Shown here one piece after another: positions 1 through 12,648 of a DNA stretch of 64,000 nt (position 1 is its first letter; the number at the start of each line of letters is the position of its first letter). The translations under genes and the position numbers were made by a program. The stretch comes from Epiperipatus broadwayi (Eukaryota > Onychophora > Udeonychophora > Euonychophora > Peripatidae). Location: contig JAQFVV010012511.1 of the NCBI GenBank assembly GCA_028023455.1, forward strand, positions 620,001 through 684,000, read 5' to 3'. Under the pieces are notes generated by a model, which saw only the letters and a list, made by a program, of their open reading frames with translations, was not told the origin of the DNA and made no database searches.

Positions 1-267
1 ACTGATGAAGCAAAACTTGAAAGTGTTAAAAAGAAAGAAATTGAAATTACAAAGGATCTTATTGAAGTTGTCAGTCCACCTTCAGGAAAACTTCTAATTG
101 TGGAATATATCTCTAAAATTGCAAAAGAAGAAGCAGTAGATACAGAAGATGAGACTGCAATAGTATCAAATACAGTAACAGAATTTAAAATGGATGCAAA
201 GACTGCTTATGAGTTGCAAGCTGATTTAATAAAATCTAAAATTGATTTAAAAATTATGAGAGTCTAA
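1..267 (+). pseudogene. Open frame at left edge, probably part of a decayed retroelement ORF
   Basis: The frame is open from base 1 to a TAA at 265-267 (88 codons), so its start lies outside the window. The product is rich in Lys, Glu and Ile (it includes EVVSPPSGKLLIVEY) and I recognise no domain. The same reading frame reopens at 394 after a stretch with stops in all useful frames, and a small repeat of agtctaaaat (261-270 and 291-300) lies at the break. I infer that this and the ORF at 394-825 are pieces of one decayed gene. It could instead be the last exon of an unknown host gene; I cannot tell. Confidence 0.3.
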
Positions 268-393
268 AATCAAGGTTGAGATCATGGAAGAGTCTAAAAT
301 TAATGCTGTAAATATTGATGATTGTAATATTAATATGGAGATACCAAAAAAGTAAAAATCTATTCAGAGACTACAATAGATGCTGAAATCAAT

Positions 394-932
394 ATGGAAA
401 ACATGGAAAAGATGAAACCTGATGTAGAAATCATTCCAGAATCTCTTGAACAACAAAAAATAGTTGAGAACATTGAGAAGTCTATAGATATGGAAGTAAA
501 TGAAAAAGAATACAAAATAAATATATTAGAAGATAAACCTACCTCAGAAATTCCCAAAATAAATGATAATGTAATAGGAAATTCAAATAAAAATGAAATT
601 CCATTAGAAACATTGAAAGATGATGTTGCAAAAGATAATATACCAGAATTAAATAGTAATTTGGAAACAATTGAAAAAAGAGAGATACTGCTTTCAGAAA
701 TAATCAGGAAAACAGCACACAATATGACAAAGAGTCGAGATAAATATGATAAACAGCAGAGCAAGAAAGAAGAAAAAAACACAAAGATAAACATCGCAAA
801 CATAAAAATTGTGCCTTCAGCCTAGCTGATGATGGAATAAGCAAAGAAATTTTTAATGAACAAAAAGAGACTTTTAATGCTCGACATTTAAAACCATACT
901 ATGAAATACCTCCAGATCCAGGGAAAGTCTAA
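394..932 (+). pseudogene. Decayed ORF resembling the C-terminal part of a gypsy-type integrase
   Basis: A 143-codon frame (394-825) is followed, after a one-base frame change near 815-825, by about 37 further codons ending at a TAA at 930-932. The first part is Lys/Glu/Asn-rich and contains HNMTKSRDKYDKQ, which looks like the basic helical segment after the integrase core in Ty3/gypsy proteins. The second part ends FNARHLKPYYE; a related tail, TFNARALK, closes the gypsy pol at 63.1 kb of this window. These are weak, local resemblances and no catalytic motif is present. I read it as a dead pol 3' end; an unknown low-complexity host protein is the alternative. Confidence 0.35.
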
Positions 933-1325
933 ATTATTTTCAAAATGTGAGACCCTTTGTGTATGACCCCATATCATTGAAATACATATTGATTACATTG
1001 CTGGACTGTTGATATATAAATCTTGTTTAAGTACTATTATCTAATAGTAACTAAATGAAGTAAGAAGACTAAAGTTAGTAGAATAAGGAAGATAAGAAGG
1101 AATTGCTAAGAAAATAAATCATTTAATAGGATGATAGTTTAAGAATTGTAATTTCAGCAGAGTAATAAATTTAGAAAAAACTAAAGGCTTGCAGATCTCA
1201 ATACAGTTACCATTCCACTAATAATATAATAAACCTTGGTCAGCAAACCCTTGGTCAGCCTCTATTGTCACTGGACACCCAAGTAAAATATTTTTTTTTG
1301 TTTTTTTTTTTCCCCAAGTCGAAAG
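933..1325. other. AT-rich non-coding stretch
   Basis: No reading frame or RNA gene seen. It holds a doubled cttggtcagc motif (about 1234-1259) and a T-rich run (1291-1312) just outside the large palindrome. Confidence 0.5.
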
Positions 1326-1329
1326 ATAT

Positions 1330-4203
1330 GAAGCTGGAAATATAGTACATATTTCTGCTTCACCTAGTGCCAATGTCATCAGCACTAGTCTGGGTTTGAA
1401 CCCAATCCTTATTAACTGACACCCATCTCATGCAATATTATAATCTTTTATATTTCATTAATCTTATTTTATAATTAAAACTAACCTTTTTATATTAGTT
1501 TATTTATTTTATATTTGTAAAAATGTATATTGTGTTTATTTTATTAAATTAAATTGAATCCTAGATATTTATAAAATGTTACAAATATTTCAAATTCTTT
1601 ATTAAGGTTCATTTTCTTCAATTAATTAGTGGGTAACATTTTATATTTATCTTTTAATCAATGTACACTTGAGAATCAATTATTTAAAAAATGTAATATT
1701 TTTAAGAAATATTTTGTAAATTTCTGCTTCAGTTTATGTCAAATATGTTTGAAAGTCATTGTACTAAATTCCTAAAATTTTTCTGAATAAAATCTACATT
1801 TTGTTAATCTAAACCTTAATTAAATAGATTTTGTTAGTACAATGACTGATAAACTTAATATGCTTGTTGTTGTTTTTTTTAATTAGCAAATCAACCCTTG
1901 GGGCATGTTCATGCAGAGTTATAGATTTTCCCTCCAAAGCAGGCACCAAACTCACAGGACTGCTTTGAGTAATTACAATTGGTGGAAGTCAGTGTAGATT
2001 TAATCCTATAGATAAAGACCAGAACATATAAATAGTGGAAAATTTGATAAGGGATTAATTAATTATTTGTTGAGTTTTATCTGAAGAGAGTAGTTGAGAG
2101 ATATAGTATATCGTCCCTACAGAATGACTGGCTAAAAGATCCACCATTGCTTTCCGGAGCTCTGTCCCACCAGCTCATCAATGCCTTTCCAGTGCTTTCA
2201 ACATCTAGCCAGAGTCTGTCTGTGTCAAGCCATGGAATGCCTACTGATTGATTCTGAGGTAACATCCAATTTGCCGCAAGCCATTGATTCTATTTTACTT
2301 GTTTTCCAAATCAATACTAACTTATATTTTATATATCTGTGTAATGTTTATACAACATAATTTTAAATTAAATGCGTCTTTAATTTTTCTTAAATTTAAA
2401 ATATCAATTCTAAAAATCTCACATTATTTTGATGCGGCAAACTTAAATTAAATTTTGTTGGTTTATTTATAATATTTGACTTATGAAATTACCAAGTACA
2501 AAACTCGATGAAAAACTAACTTTAATTCCCCTCCCTCTTATTTTTCCAGTCAAAATCATTACGGGAGACTTACTTCCCGTAAATTAATTAATAGAAAGCT
2601 CGTTTAGTTTTGTATATCATTATAAATTTATTTTGAATGATTTATTTTAAAAGTATCTTACTATTACCTCCAATTTAAAATAGCCCTGTAATTATTTCTG
2701 AAAGAATAAATAATTTTAGTGAATCAATTAAGTAAAATTTATCATAGAATTTTCTCAGTATATATTTCATACATATATTTCATTTGTCAGAAAAATATTA
2801 AAATTATGATTTACAATTTATTAGTTTGATATTCAATGCCCGTCTATGTTAATTAAAAACAGTCTTATTTTGTAATCTTTGATAAACTATTTAAGAACTT
2901 ATTAGTAAATGAAATATTTGTGAAGTGTGGAAAACAATTTATATTTTGGTTAATTTTTTTTTTTTATATATATATTATATTTATGATTCATTCATTAGTG
3001 GACTAAGGTTTATGGGGACTTTCTATTGACGTCAGGGAACTGATTATTTTAATCAGGAATTCATTGATTAATTTTGTTAGTGATACACTATCTATATATA
3101 TGTCTAAGGCATTAATGTTTTTTTTATAGCTACAACCATTCATTTATTATTTTGCTTTGCTACTTACTCATCAGGACCTTCGGAAATTTAACTATGAACA
3201 ATCCAATCTTTCACACTCCCTCAAAGTAGACATAGTTCATACCAAGGGATCTATTTTCGGGCATTGCCATTTAAGATGTGTATGGAAAGTTCAGCACATC
3301 AAAATATTATTATGATTATTTAGAGATATGTTTTGGCTGGAGGGCCAGCATTTCTCATCATCTAGTTGCATTTACTAGGAATTTCCTTTAGCAAAGCCAC
3401 CCAGAGTTTCATAACAGACCTCATTTATTTTTGTTGTAATCTATAATAGCATACTGCCTTCTTCATCATTTTATATCTTTATTTAGCAAACCTGAAAGGC
3501 TCTCTGCCATGATGGCACGTCCTTCACAAACCAATTTCGTTAATTAATTAAATCTAGACTGTATAATTGTCAATTATTTATTTAAGAACTATTTTGCCTT
3601 CCACACTCTTTATATACAAATGATTTTAAATGTAATAGTATTTTAAATGCACATCTTTCATATCTTGTAATGTATATAAAATAGATTTATTTATAATCTT
3701 TTAAAAGGGCTAATAATATTTTATTGCTGATTGGTTTTGGCCGACCAATTAACAAACTTTTACATTGTTTGTCAAAGCCGCATCAAAACGAATTAAATAA
3801 AATAACCAAGTTGTATAAACAAAGACTACTTATTTTGTACTAAATTCCTTAATAAATTCCTATAGTATTATTATTTTAAATAAGCTTAGTTTGTCATCAC
3901 TCCCAATCTCTAAGGTTAATTACTCTATTTATTTAAATATTTCTTTGATTTAAATTTAATTCTTTGTAGTGTTGCCATAAAGAATTATCAGTATTACAGT
4001 TCAAACCATTAGTAATCGATCAAATCATATCTGTACCATTCTGCAATCGTCAGAATCCATTAAATCATTGGTTTTTCATATAAACCCTTTATTATTTTGA
4101 GTCTCTATGTGAACCATACCTCCAGCTGGGACGGAATAAAACCAAGCACTGCTAGTGTCATCACAAACGTTACCCATTAGTCAGAGAGGCAATAGTTTAG
4201 GCA
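1330..4203 (+). repeat. Left arm of giant palindrome
   Basis: It pairs with 4337-7235. The outer end carries a short gggtttgaaccc palindrome at about 1394-1405, mirrored near 7163-7174. The inner end is gaggcaatagtttaggca (about 4186-4203). Confidence 0.85.
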
Positions 4204-4336
4204 AATAGGTTAGGATTCATCCTTGTCCTGACATATGTATTTTGTGCATGGTTGGATTCAAGGTACTTTTGGTTGGATTATTGGTCTTGATGAATGAATA
4301 CACGATTTTGACCGGCACAGAGGCTGCGTTTTTTTA

Positions 4337-7235
4337 TGCCTAAACTACTGCCTCTCTGACTAATGGATAACGTTTGTGATGAAACTAGCAGTGCTTGGTT
4401 TTATTCCGTCCCAGCTGGAGGTCATGGTTCACATAGAGACTCAAAATAATAAAGGGTTTATATGAAAAACCAATGATTTAATGGATTCTGATGATTGCAG
4501 AATGGTACAGATATGATTTGATCGATTACTAATGGTTTGAACCGTAATACTGATAATTCTTTATGGCAACACTACAAAAAATTAAATTTAAATCAAAGAA
4601 ATATTTAAATAGAGTAATTAACCTTAGAGATTGGGAGTGATGACAAACTAAGCTTATTTAAAATAACAATACCATAGGAATTTATTAAGGAATTTAGTAC
4701 AAAATAAGTAGTCTTTGTTTATACAACTTGGTTATTTTATTTAATTCGTTTTGATGTGGCTTTGACAAACAATGTAAAAGTTTGTTAATTGGTCGGCCAA
4801 AACCAATCAGCAATAAAATATTATTAGCCCTTTTAAAAGATTATAAATAAATCTATTTTATATATATTACAAGATATGAAAGATGTGCATTTAAAATACT
4901 ATTACATTTAAAATCATTTGTATATAAAAAGTGTGGAAGGCAAAATAGTTCTTAAATAAATAATTGACAATTATACAGTCTAGATTTAATTAATTAACGA
5001 AATTGATTTGTGAAGGACGTGCCATCACGGCAGAGAGCCTTTCAGGTTTGCTAAATAAAGATATAAAATGATGAAGAAGGCAGTATGCTATTATCGATTA
5101 CAACAAAAATAAATTAGGTCTGTTATGAAACTCTGGGTGGCTTTGCTAAAGGAAATTCCTAGTAAATGCAAATACGTGATGAGAAATGCTGGCCCTCCAG
5201 TCAAAACATATCTCCAAATAATCATAATATTTTGATGTGCTGGACTTTCCATACACATCTTAAATGGCAATGCCCGAAAATAGATCCCTTGGTATGAACT
5301 ATATCTACTTTGAGGGAGTGTGAAAGATTGGATTGTTCATAGTTAAATTTCCGAAGGTCCTGATGAGTAAGTAGCAAAGCAAAATAATAAATGAATGGTT
5401 GTAGCTATAAAAAAAACATTAATGCCTTAGACATATATATAGATAGTGTATCACTAAAAAAATTAATCAATGAATTCCTGATTAAAATAATCAGTTCCCT
5501 TACGTCGATAGAAAGTCCCCACAAACCTTAGTCCACTAATGAATGAATCATAAATATAATATATATATATAAATTAACTAAAATATAAATTGTTTTCCAC
5601 ACTTCACAAATATTTCATTTACTAATAAGTTCTTAAATAGTTTATCAAAGATTACAAAATAAGACTGTTTTTAATTAACATAGACGGGTATTGATCATAA
5701 TTTTAATATTTTTCTGACAAATGAAATATGTGTATGAAATATATACTGAGAAAATTCTATGATAAATTTTACTTAATTGATTCACTAAAATTATTTATTC
5801 TTTCAGAAATAATTACAGGGCTATTTTAAATTGGAAGTAATAGTAAGATACTTTTAAAATAAATCATACAAAATAAATTTATAATGATATACAAAACTAA
5901 ACGAGCTTTCTATTAATTAATTTACAAGAAGTAAGTCTCCCGTAATGATTTTGATTGGAAAAATAAGAGGAAGGGAATTTAAAGTTAGTTTTTCATCGAG
6001 TTTTGTATTTGGTAATTTTAGTAAGTCAAATATTATAAATATACCAACAAAATTTAATTTAAGTTTGCCGCATCAAAATAATGTGAGATTTTTAGAATTG
6101 ATATTTTAAATTTAAGAAAAATTAAAGACGCATTTAATTTAAAATTACGTTGTATAAACATTACACAGATATATAAAATATAAGTTAGTATTGATTTGGA
6201 AAACAAGTAAAATAGAATCAATGGCTTGCGGCGAATTGGACGTTACCTCAGAATCAATCAGTAGGCATTCCATGGCTTGAAACAGGCAGTTAATACAGTC
6301 AGATCATTTGCAGGCTTCCTTGACACAGACAGACCCCATCTAGATGTTGAAAGCACTGGAAAGGCATTGATGAGCTGGTGGGACAGAACTCCGGAAAGCA
6401 ATGGTTGATAGCCAGTCATTCTGTAGGCACGATGTACTATATCTCTCAACTACTCTCTTCAGATAAAACTCAACAAATAATTAATTAATCCCTTATCAAA
6501 TTTTCCACTATTTATATGTTCTGGTCTTTATCTATAGGATTAAATCTACACTGACTTCCACCAATTGTAATTGCTCTAAGCAGTCCTGTGAGGTTGGTGC
6601 CTGCTTTGGAGGGAAAATCTATAACTCTGCATGAACATGCCCCAAGGGTTGATTTGCTAATTAAAAAAAACAACAACAAGCATATTAGGTTTATCAGTCA
6701 TTGTACTAACAAAATCTATTTAATTAAGGTTTAGATTAACAAAATGTAGATTTTATTCAGAAAAATTTTAGGAATTTGGTACAATGACGTTCAAACATAT
6801 TTGACATAAACTGAAGCAGAAATTTACAAAATATTTCTTAAAAATATTACATTGTTTAAATAATTGATTCTCAAGTGTACATTGATTAAAAGATAAATAT
6901 AAAATGTTACCCACTAATTAATTGAAGAAAATGAACTTTAATAAAGAATTTGAAATATTTGTAACATTTTATAGATATCTAGGATTCAATTCAATTTAAT
7001 AAAATAAACACAATATACATTTTTACGAATATAAAATAAATAAACTAATATAAAAAGGTTAGTTTTAATTATAAAATAAGATTAATGAAATATAAAAGAT
7101 TATAATATTGCTTAAAATATACTACCACCTAATATGAAATGGGTGTCAGTTAATAAGGATTGGGTTCAAACCCAGACTAGTGCTGATGACATTGGCACTA
7201 GGTGAAGCAGAAATATGTACTATATTTCCAGCTTC
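4337..7235 (-). repeat. Right arm of giant palindrome
   Basis: Reverse complement of 1330-4203 with scattered differences. It is about 25 bp longer because of small indels. Confidence 0.85.
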
Positions 7236-9456
7236 AATATGTGTGTGTTGAAATACACATATGAAGTCAAAGAAAAAAAGTATAATAAATTTAGTACAAA
7301 ATAAGTAAAATTAAAACTTATCAAATCAGTATATAAAAGAATTCAGATTTATAAAAAGATTGATAATAACTAGAGGAAATAACTTTAATTTAATTCTTTA
7401 AAATCACAAATGACATGAGTTAATGGAATTATTTCAAAATTAATAGAAAAATAATTAACTCATAACAATTAAAAAGTAGAGGATTTTAGTTGTGAAATGC
7501 ATCTATAATTAAAAAATATATTAAACAATATCAACAGGTCTGAATGATTAACCAATTAGAAAAGGAATTCTAATAATTAATTACAAGTAAACATATGATC
7601 TAGAAAAATCCAAGGAATACTGGTTCATAGAAGCTATGTTTGTGCACATGGGCCTGCAATACCACTGTACTGGACATCATAGAGTGTTGGCTTAAATAGC
7701 TTCTGTCATAGAAGACTTGACTCCAGTATACCAAAGCAAGTCTAGCAACTTAACAGATCAGATCGACCTTCATTATGATTATTGTATGCCTTCAGATTAG
7801 TATGTAGTTTAGTTGTAAATTATTTGATAAAATATATTTATAATATTAATATCTTTATAATTGTTTGTATTATTTATGTATTAAATCATAATCCCAAGTT
7901 ACTATAGTTTTATTAGTTTTACCAAGTGATAATTTATATAAGCATATGTCTATTCAGAAGCGTAGGGATTGCTCCAAGTCATAGTAATTGGCATAGTCAC
8001 AATTTGAACTTTGCAACAAACTAGTATGGGTAAACCATCTAATTAATAGGTATCAAATGGTCTGCTAATATGCAATTGTCAATTCGTGAGATTGATGTCA
8101 ATGACATGAGTAATTGGCCTCTTTATGTTCAACATGTAGAGGAATTTCTTCATAAATAAAGTTAAAGATGAGAAAATTAAAATGGTATCACTGCTGTTTT
8201 GTAGGAAAAGGAGTAATAGAAATTGCTAATATGCTCTGTGAACCTGATGCTCCTGAGGTTTATTCTTTCGATCAAGTTAGCCTACTTCCCTCTAAACATA
8301 TCGCCAGACTTCATTTTAGGTATTATTGAAAGAACAAAAATGAAAAAACTAAAGATTATGACACCACTCTTCATGATCTTACAAAAATTTGCATTTATTG
8401 CTCGTTTTTAGATGATGCGCTCCTTGAACAATTACTATGGGAGATGAGCAGCAACAGTTTAAAGCAATAGTTGCTAGCTGATGGTCAAATAAAATATAGT
8501 GAAGCTACAATATGTGGTATAGCTCATCAAATGATTCATGAGCAATTAAGAGAATTCACAATGATAAAAAGCAAAGATAATGTACAAACTGCAGTTTGTA
8601 AGACATGTAAACCCGAGAGAAAGATATTTAAAATTTAAAACATAACAATAGTAATAATAAAATCCTCTTTATTTGTTTTAGTTGCAAAAAACTGGTCATA
8701 AAGCCAGTGATTATTTTCACAAATATAAATGTTACAAATTCTATAACAAAAAAGGTCATATCAAAATGATGTGCAATAAAAAATCTTCACCTGGTAAAAC
8801 TAATAAGACTACTGCAACTTGGAATATGATTTAATACATAAATAATACAAACAATTATAAGAATATTAATATTATAAATACATATAAAATTATTTATAAT
8901 TTAACTACATATTAACTTGAAGGCTTACAAAAATTATAATGAAGATTGGTGCGATCTGTCCAAGTTCCTAGACTTGCTCTGACACGACCGAAAGTCTCTC
9001 TGCAATAGAAGTTACCCAAGGCAACACACAATGATGTTCAACACTGTTATGTTGAAAGTCCATAATGCATGCTTGTAGCTTCCACGATGTTCCTTGGTTT
9101 CTTTTCTAGACCATATGCTCACTTTTTAAATTAATTATTAGAATTTCTTTTCTAATTGGTTGATCATTAAGATCCTGATGACATTGTTTAATATATTTTT
9201 TAATTGTAAATGCATCTGGCATAAGTAAAATCTACTTTTTAATTGGTATTAATTAATTTTCGATTAATTTTGATGTAGTTTCATTAATTTCTCTCTTTTA
9301 AGATTTTTAAAGGCTTTGATTAAAGTTGTTTCCTAGGGTTATAATTAATCTTTTTGTAAATCTAAATTGATGTTTTAATTTTATTTATTTTATACTAAAT
9401 TTATTATACTTTTTTTCTGACTATATTTGTATGTCTTTCAAAATACACACACACAT
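7236..9456. repeat. Old inverted repeat (arms about 0.5 kb) enclosing a gag relic
   Basis: The left arm (about 7236-7785) reappears in reverse complement at about 8935-9456. For example, agtataataaatttagta near 7280 matches the opposite strand near 9400, and gcaagtctagcaactt near 7737 matches the other strand near 8970. Similarity is clearly lower than in the giant palindrome, so this structure is older. The 1.1 kb between the arms holds the gag-like relic at 8040-8835. The left arm abuts the right end of the giant palindrome. It may be terminal inverted repeats of a composite element, or two LTRs of one element brought into opposite orientation. Confidence 0.65.
8040..8835 (+). pseudogene. 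Ty3/gypsy-type gag relic with degenerate zinc knuckles
   Basis: With several frame changes and stops, plus-strand translation follows the gag layout of gypsy-like elements. NWPLYVQHVEEF (about 8113-8148) resembles the start of the capsid domain. YDTTLHDLTKICIYCSFLDD and ALLEQLLWEM (about 8355-8446) resemble the conserved capsid helix region. CFSCKKTGHKASDY and CYKFYNKKGHIKMMC (about 8678-8775) resemble two CCHC zinc knuckles, the first lacking its last Cys and the second its second Cys. There is no pol after it. Gag packages element RNA into particles; this copy cannot be functional. Confidence 0.65.
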
Positions 9457-9808
9457 ATATATAACACTCAAATATTTATTACTGCTTTTCTAGCTTTATA
9501 TGTATTTTAGCATACACATGCAAACATAACACTCAACAATACATCATTTGCTGAAATGTTTCTTTAAAAAATATTTTTGTTCTTACACCTGCAATAAATA
9601 CATAATTAGATCTGATATATTTATAATATAATCCAGTACAGCCTGATTTACTTTTACTATAATGTATTATTTAAAGCAGCTACAACTAAATGACAGAATT
9701 ATTTTAAAAATGTACTTGATCTTATGTATATTGGAGTAGTAATATATTTACTTAATAAACTGTGTATATGTACATGCACATATACTGTAATAGTTATAAT
9801 ACATATAA
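9457..9808. other. AT-rich spacer
   Basis: No reading frame or RNA gene seen. It contains a short (CA)n/(TA)n stretch at its start. Confidence 0.5.
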
Positions 9809-9810
9809 TA

Positions 9811-10970
9811 CACCTGGGTCTCGTTTTACGCGATAGATAGGTTCCTCAGAAAACACGTGCAAACGAAATCACGCAAAAATAGACGTAACTTACATTGAAA
9901 AAGGGGGGATGCGGTCTGTGATTTTTCAAAATTCACGTAAAAGCAAAGCACCAATGTAAAATTACTTTAAAATTCGCACAAAAAAAAATAAGGAAATAAA
10001 ATATGACTAAAAAAAAATTTCAAATTTGAAAAAAATTGATATAAGACAAACTTTTTTTAACTATAGTTTTTAATTTTATTCAAAGTAATATATTTTTATG
10101 CATAATTTACAATACAGTAATTTACATTTTTTTATACACGTTTTAATTATTATTCCTATTTGCCAATAAACAGGTTTGTTTACAAACTGGTAAAGACTCT
10201 TCACAAGAGGAGCTATAACTAGCACCAACTTCACTCTCATGTTGTTTTAATGGTTTTCTAGTGACAATGTAATTAGTAATTAATCTCTGAGACAATGATT
10301 TTATTAATTGTTTATGAAGCTCGTGATATCCAGACATACAACTATTTAGCTCTCGTTGGAATTTAAGAGCACGTTTGTGATTAGTGTCATTAGTAAGAAA
10401 ATAATTTGCCAACTGATTAGAAAGATGAAGACCTTCTTGAATCATTTTGGAAGTGAAAGGAACAGGTTCCACTTCTGTTTCATTATCTTTTTCTACATTT
10501 TCTTCTGTATCTAAACTTTTATTTTTGTCTTTAATTTTTTAATTTTCAATTCCGTTTAAAAATCAAATTTCATTTCACTGCTATTACTCACCTTTTAAAA
10601 ATAAACTTGCGGACACTAAATGATTAATAATTGATTAAACGTTCTTTTTTAAAAAGCAAAAACGGAATGTGATTTAAAATGCAAAATTAACATGCACAAT
10701 GTTTGAACAAATTTACATTATAATCTTGTAAAATTTAATGTGTGTATACATAAAATGCAGAAATCATGATTTTAATTTCATTATTGCATAAAATCTTACT
10801 ATTATAAAGCACTGAAAATATTGAAATTACTAAGATGAAAGTCGAATTCCAATAATGTGCTATTACTTTCAATATAATGTAAGTGCGCGAAAGTTTGACA
10901 TCCGGTGAAACATGAATCGCGTAACTTCAAAATCGTGTTAAATAAGTGCACTTAAAAAGAGACCCAGGTG
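9811..10970 (-). mobile_element. Non-autonomous Tigger/pogo-like DNA transposon
   Basis: The element begins CACCTGGGTCTCGTTTTACG (9811) and ends with the inverted form gagacccaggtg (10959-10970), flanked by TA on both sides (9809-9810 and 10971-10972), the target duplication of the Tc1/mariner/pogo group. The inner TIR sequence CTCGTTTTACGCG resembles the ends of Tigger elements, and a second TTACGCGAT match lies inside the right end. At 1160 bp it is about half a full Tigger and keeps only the C-terminal part of a transposase on the minus strand, so it would need a transposase from elsewhere. Confidence 0.75.
10143..10472 (-). pseudogene. C-terminal fragment of a Tigger/jerky-type transposase
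   Basis: A minus-strand frame of 109 codons from an internal Met; the same frame stays open upstream to about 10555, giving an acidic lead-in (LDTEENVEKDNETEVE). The segment FTSKMIQEGLHLSNQLANYF followed by ALKFQRELNSCMSGYHELHK has the helical C-terminal pattern of Tigger/jerky (TIGD) proteins. The CENP-B-type DNA-binding domains and the DDE core are missing, fitting an internally deleted element. Position inside matching TIRs supports the call. Length is well below the roughly 450-600 residues of a whole transposase. Confidence 0.55.
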
Positions 10971-10972
10971 TA

Positions 10973-12640
10973 TACTTTAAACATATATAAATGAAGTTAA
11001 TAAAATTTTCACAAATAACGTTTAGCTTAGCGCTTTTGGAGTATATTTATTCCATATTCATAGCCATTATTATGTGTTAAACGTAATGAATGCAAATCAT
11101 TATCCTGTCCATTTTTTCGATATTGTAAAGCAGGCATCCCTTTGATTGATTGTGTTTCGATCGTTCGCAATGAAATACACTTCTTTTATTTTTCTTTTGG
11201 TGTCATGTCTTTTTTTGCAAACAGTTTTGGTGCTAGAAGATTCAAATTTATGATTAAATGTTTTTTAGTGTTCGGAAAATATTGAATTGTCTTCATTTTT
11301 GTTTACCACTCTATTGTATATATATAAGTGGTGTGCTACTCTATTGTTTACTGTGGCACGAGTTTCACCATAATGTTGCCTTATAGCCAAATTGAGGGCA
11401 GGTAATCTTATATACAACTTGGGGAGCTTGGTCTGGATCTATTTTGTCCTTTGTGTTATTGATCATTCTATTTGTGTTTGGTGGAGTTCTAAAACCTATT
11501 TTAAATTCATTAGATAAGTTTTTGACTAAACGTTAGCACACTTTGTGAATATAAGGTAAACTTAAATGTGGTTTGTCTTCATTGGTATGCTCCTGGGTTA
11601 ACTTTTTATTGAAAAGCTCAATCCTATTGACTATAGCTCTATAGTTGTATTCCACTTTTATTAAATCTCTAATGTATTGCCATGCCAAAGTTATATCATT
11701 ATACTTTTGGAAAAATAATGTGATTTATTCATTTAGTTAATTTTCCCTTTGTTAAAAATAAGATACTTTAAATTCATTATGGAGCTGACCCCAAAAAGTT
11801 ATAATTACAGTTAAAGCTTTGATATGTAAATAAAGTTGAAAAAATATTAAAATGAGATTTTTTTTTTCTCTCTCTCACTCTTGTTTAAAGTAAAGAAGGA
11901 AAGCAAAATAAATTACCCATCAAGTAAAAGAAACAATATACACATGAAGTGTAAATTTCTAATTATTATTTTAATTTATTTAAGGTGATGGAAATACTCT
12001 TTGTATTCAGGCTTGTATGGAAGATAAAGTGCTAATTTAAAGTAAGTAGCTCATTGGTTCCTAACCTAGTGCAATGCCCAATCAATATTCCTTATCATCT
12101 AGTTAAAAATTATTACAGGTAAATATTGCCAGAGAAGAAATAAGGATACTAACATCTTGTGTAATTGCCTTTAATGTTTCATTCGATGAAACTGAAAGGA
12201 AGAAAAATATTAAAAGGAAGGAAAAAAAGATTTTCAAGACTGTAGTAAAATATTCTAAAGCCAGAACTTTTAGTGCTTTGATTTTTTTTTAGTTATTTGT
12301 GAATATTCTGGACAAATAAATAAATAAAAAAATATTGAACTTTAAAAAAAAAAAAAAACTAAAAAATGAAAACTATTTTGGAACCTGTCAAAAATGACAT
12401 TATTTTTTTGTTCATGAAAAAATTATAATATAATATTTGAACTTGAATTATTTATAGTACGAACTGTATTATAATTCCTAATAATAAAGTAAATGAAACT
12501 ATTTCCAGAAAAGCTATCTACCAATCAACAATAATTCTTCTTATTTATGTGAGAAGTTATCATGTAAAGTTATAAAGAAATAAAGCATTTAAACTTTGAT
12601 TATAATTTCTGATTTGAAAAGTATGGAAAAAAGAAACTCT
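10973..12640. other. AT-rich intergenic sequence
   Basis: I see no coding exon, RNA gene or repeat with recognisable ends. Several A or T runs, including 16 A at about 12343-12358. Confidence 0.45.
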
Positions 12641-12648
12641 CCCAAAGA

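Larger units (their letters stand above)
1330..7235. mobile_element. 5.9-kb imperfect giant palindrome (foldback-like element)
   Basis: The sequence from 1330 (gaagctggaaatatagtac) is read back on the other strand ending at 7235 (gtactatatttccagcttc). The left arm is 1330-4203, the right arm 4337-7235, and the loop 4204-4336 (133 bp). The arms match throughout with scattered substitutions and small indels, so they are similar but not identical; this argues against a simple assembly mirror. There is no convincing ORF: the two short minus-strand frames (2077-2265 and 6258-6449) are readings of opposite strands of the same arm and differ from each other. No transposase was seen. Foldback-type DNA elements are known for very long inverted repeats with little else, and that is my preferred reading. 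A local inverted duplication is the alternative. No clear target duplication was found. Confidence 0.85.

Noticed and set aside
1390-1410. B-box-like gggtttgaaccc in the palindrome
   Set aside because: It is a self-palindrome without a matching A box; no tRNA fold around it.
2077-2265. Short minus-strand ORF in the giant palindrome, and a similar one at 6258-6449
   Set aside because: They lie on opposite strands of the paired arm, do not encode the same protein, and have no domain.
8223-8411. Plus-strand ORF of 62 codons
   Set aside because: It overlaps the gag relic in another frame; the gag reading explains the sequence better.
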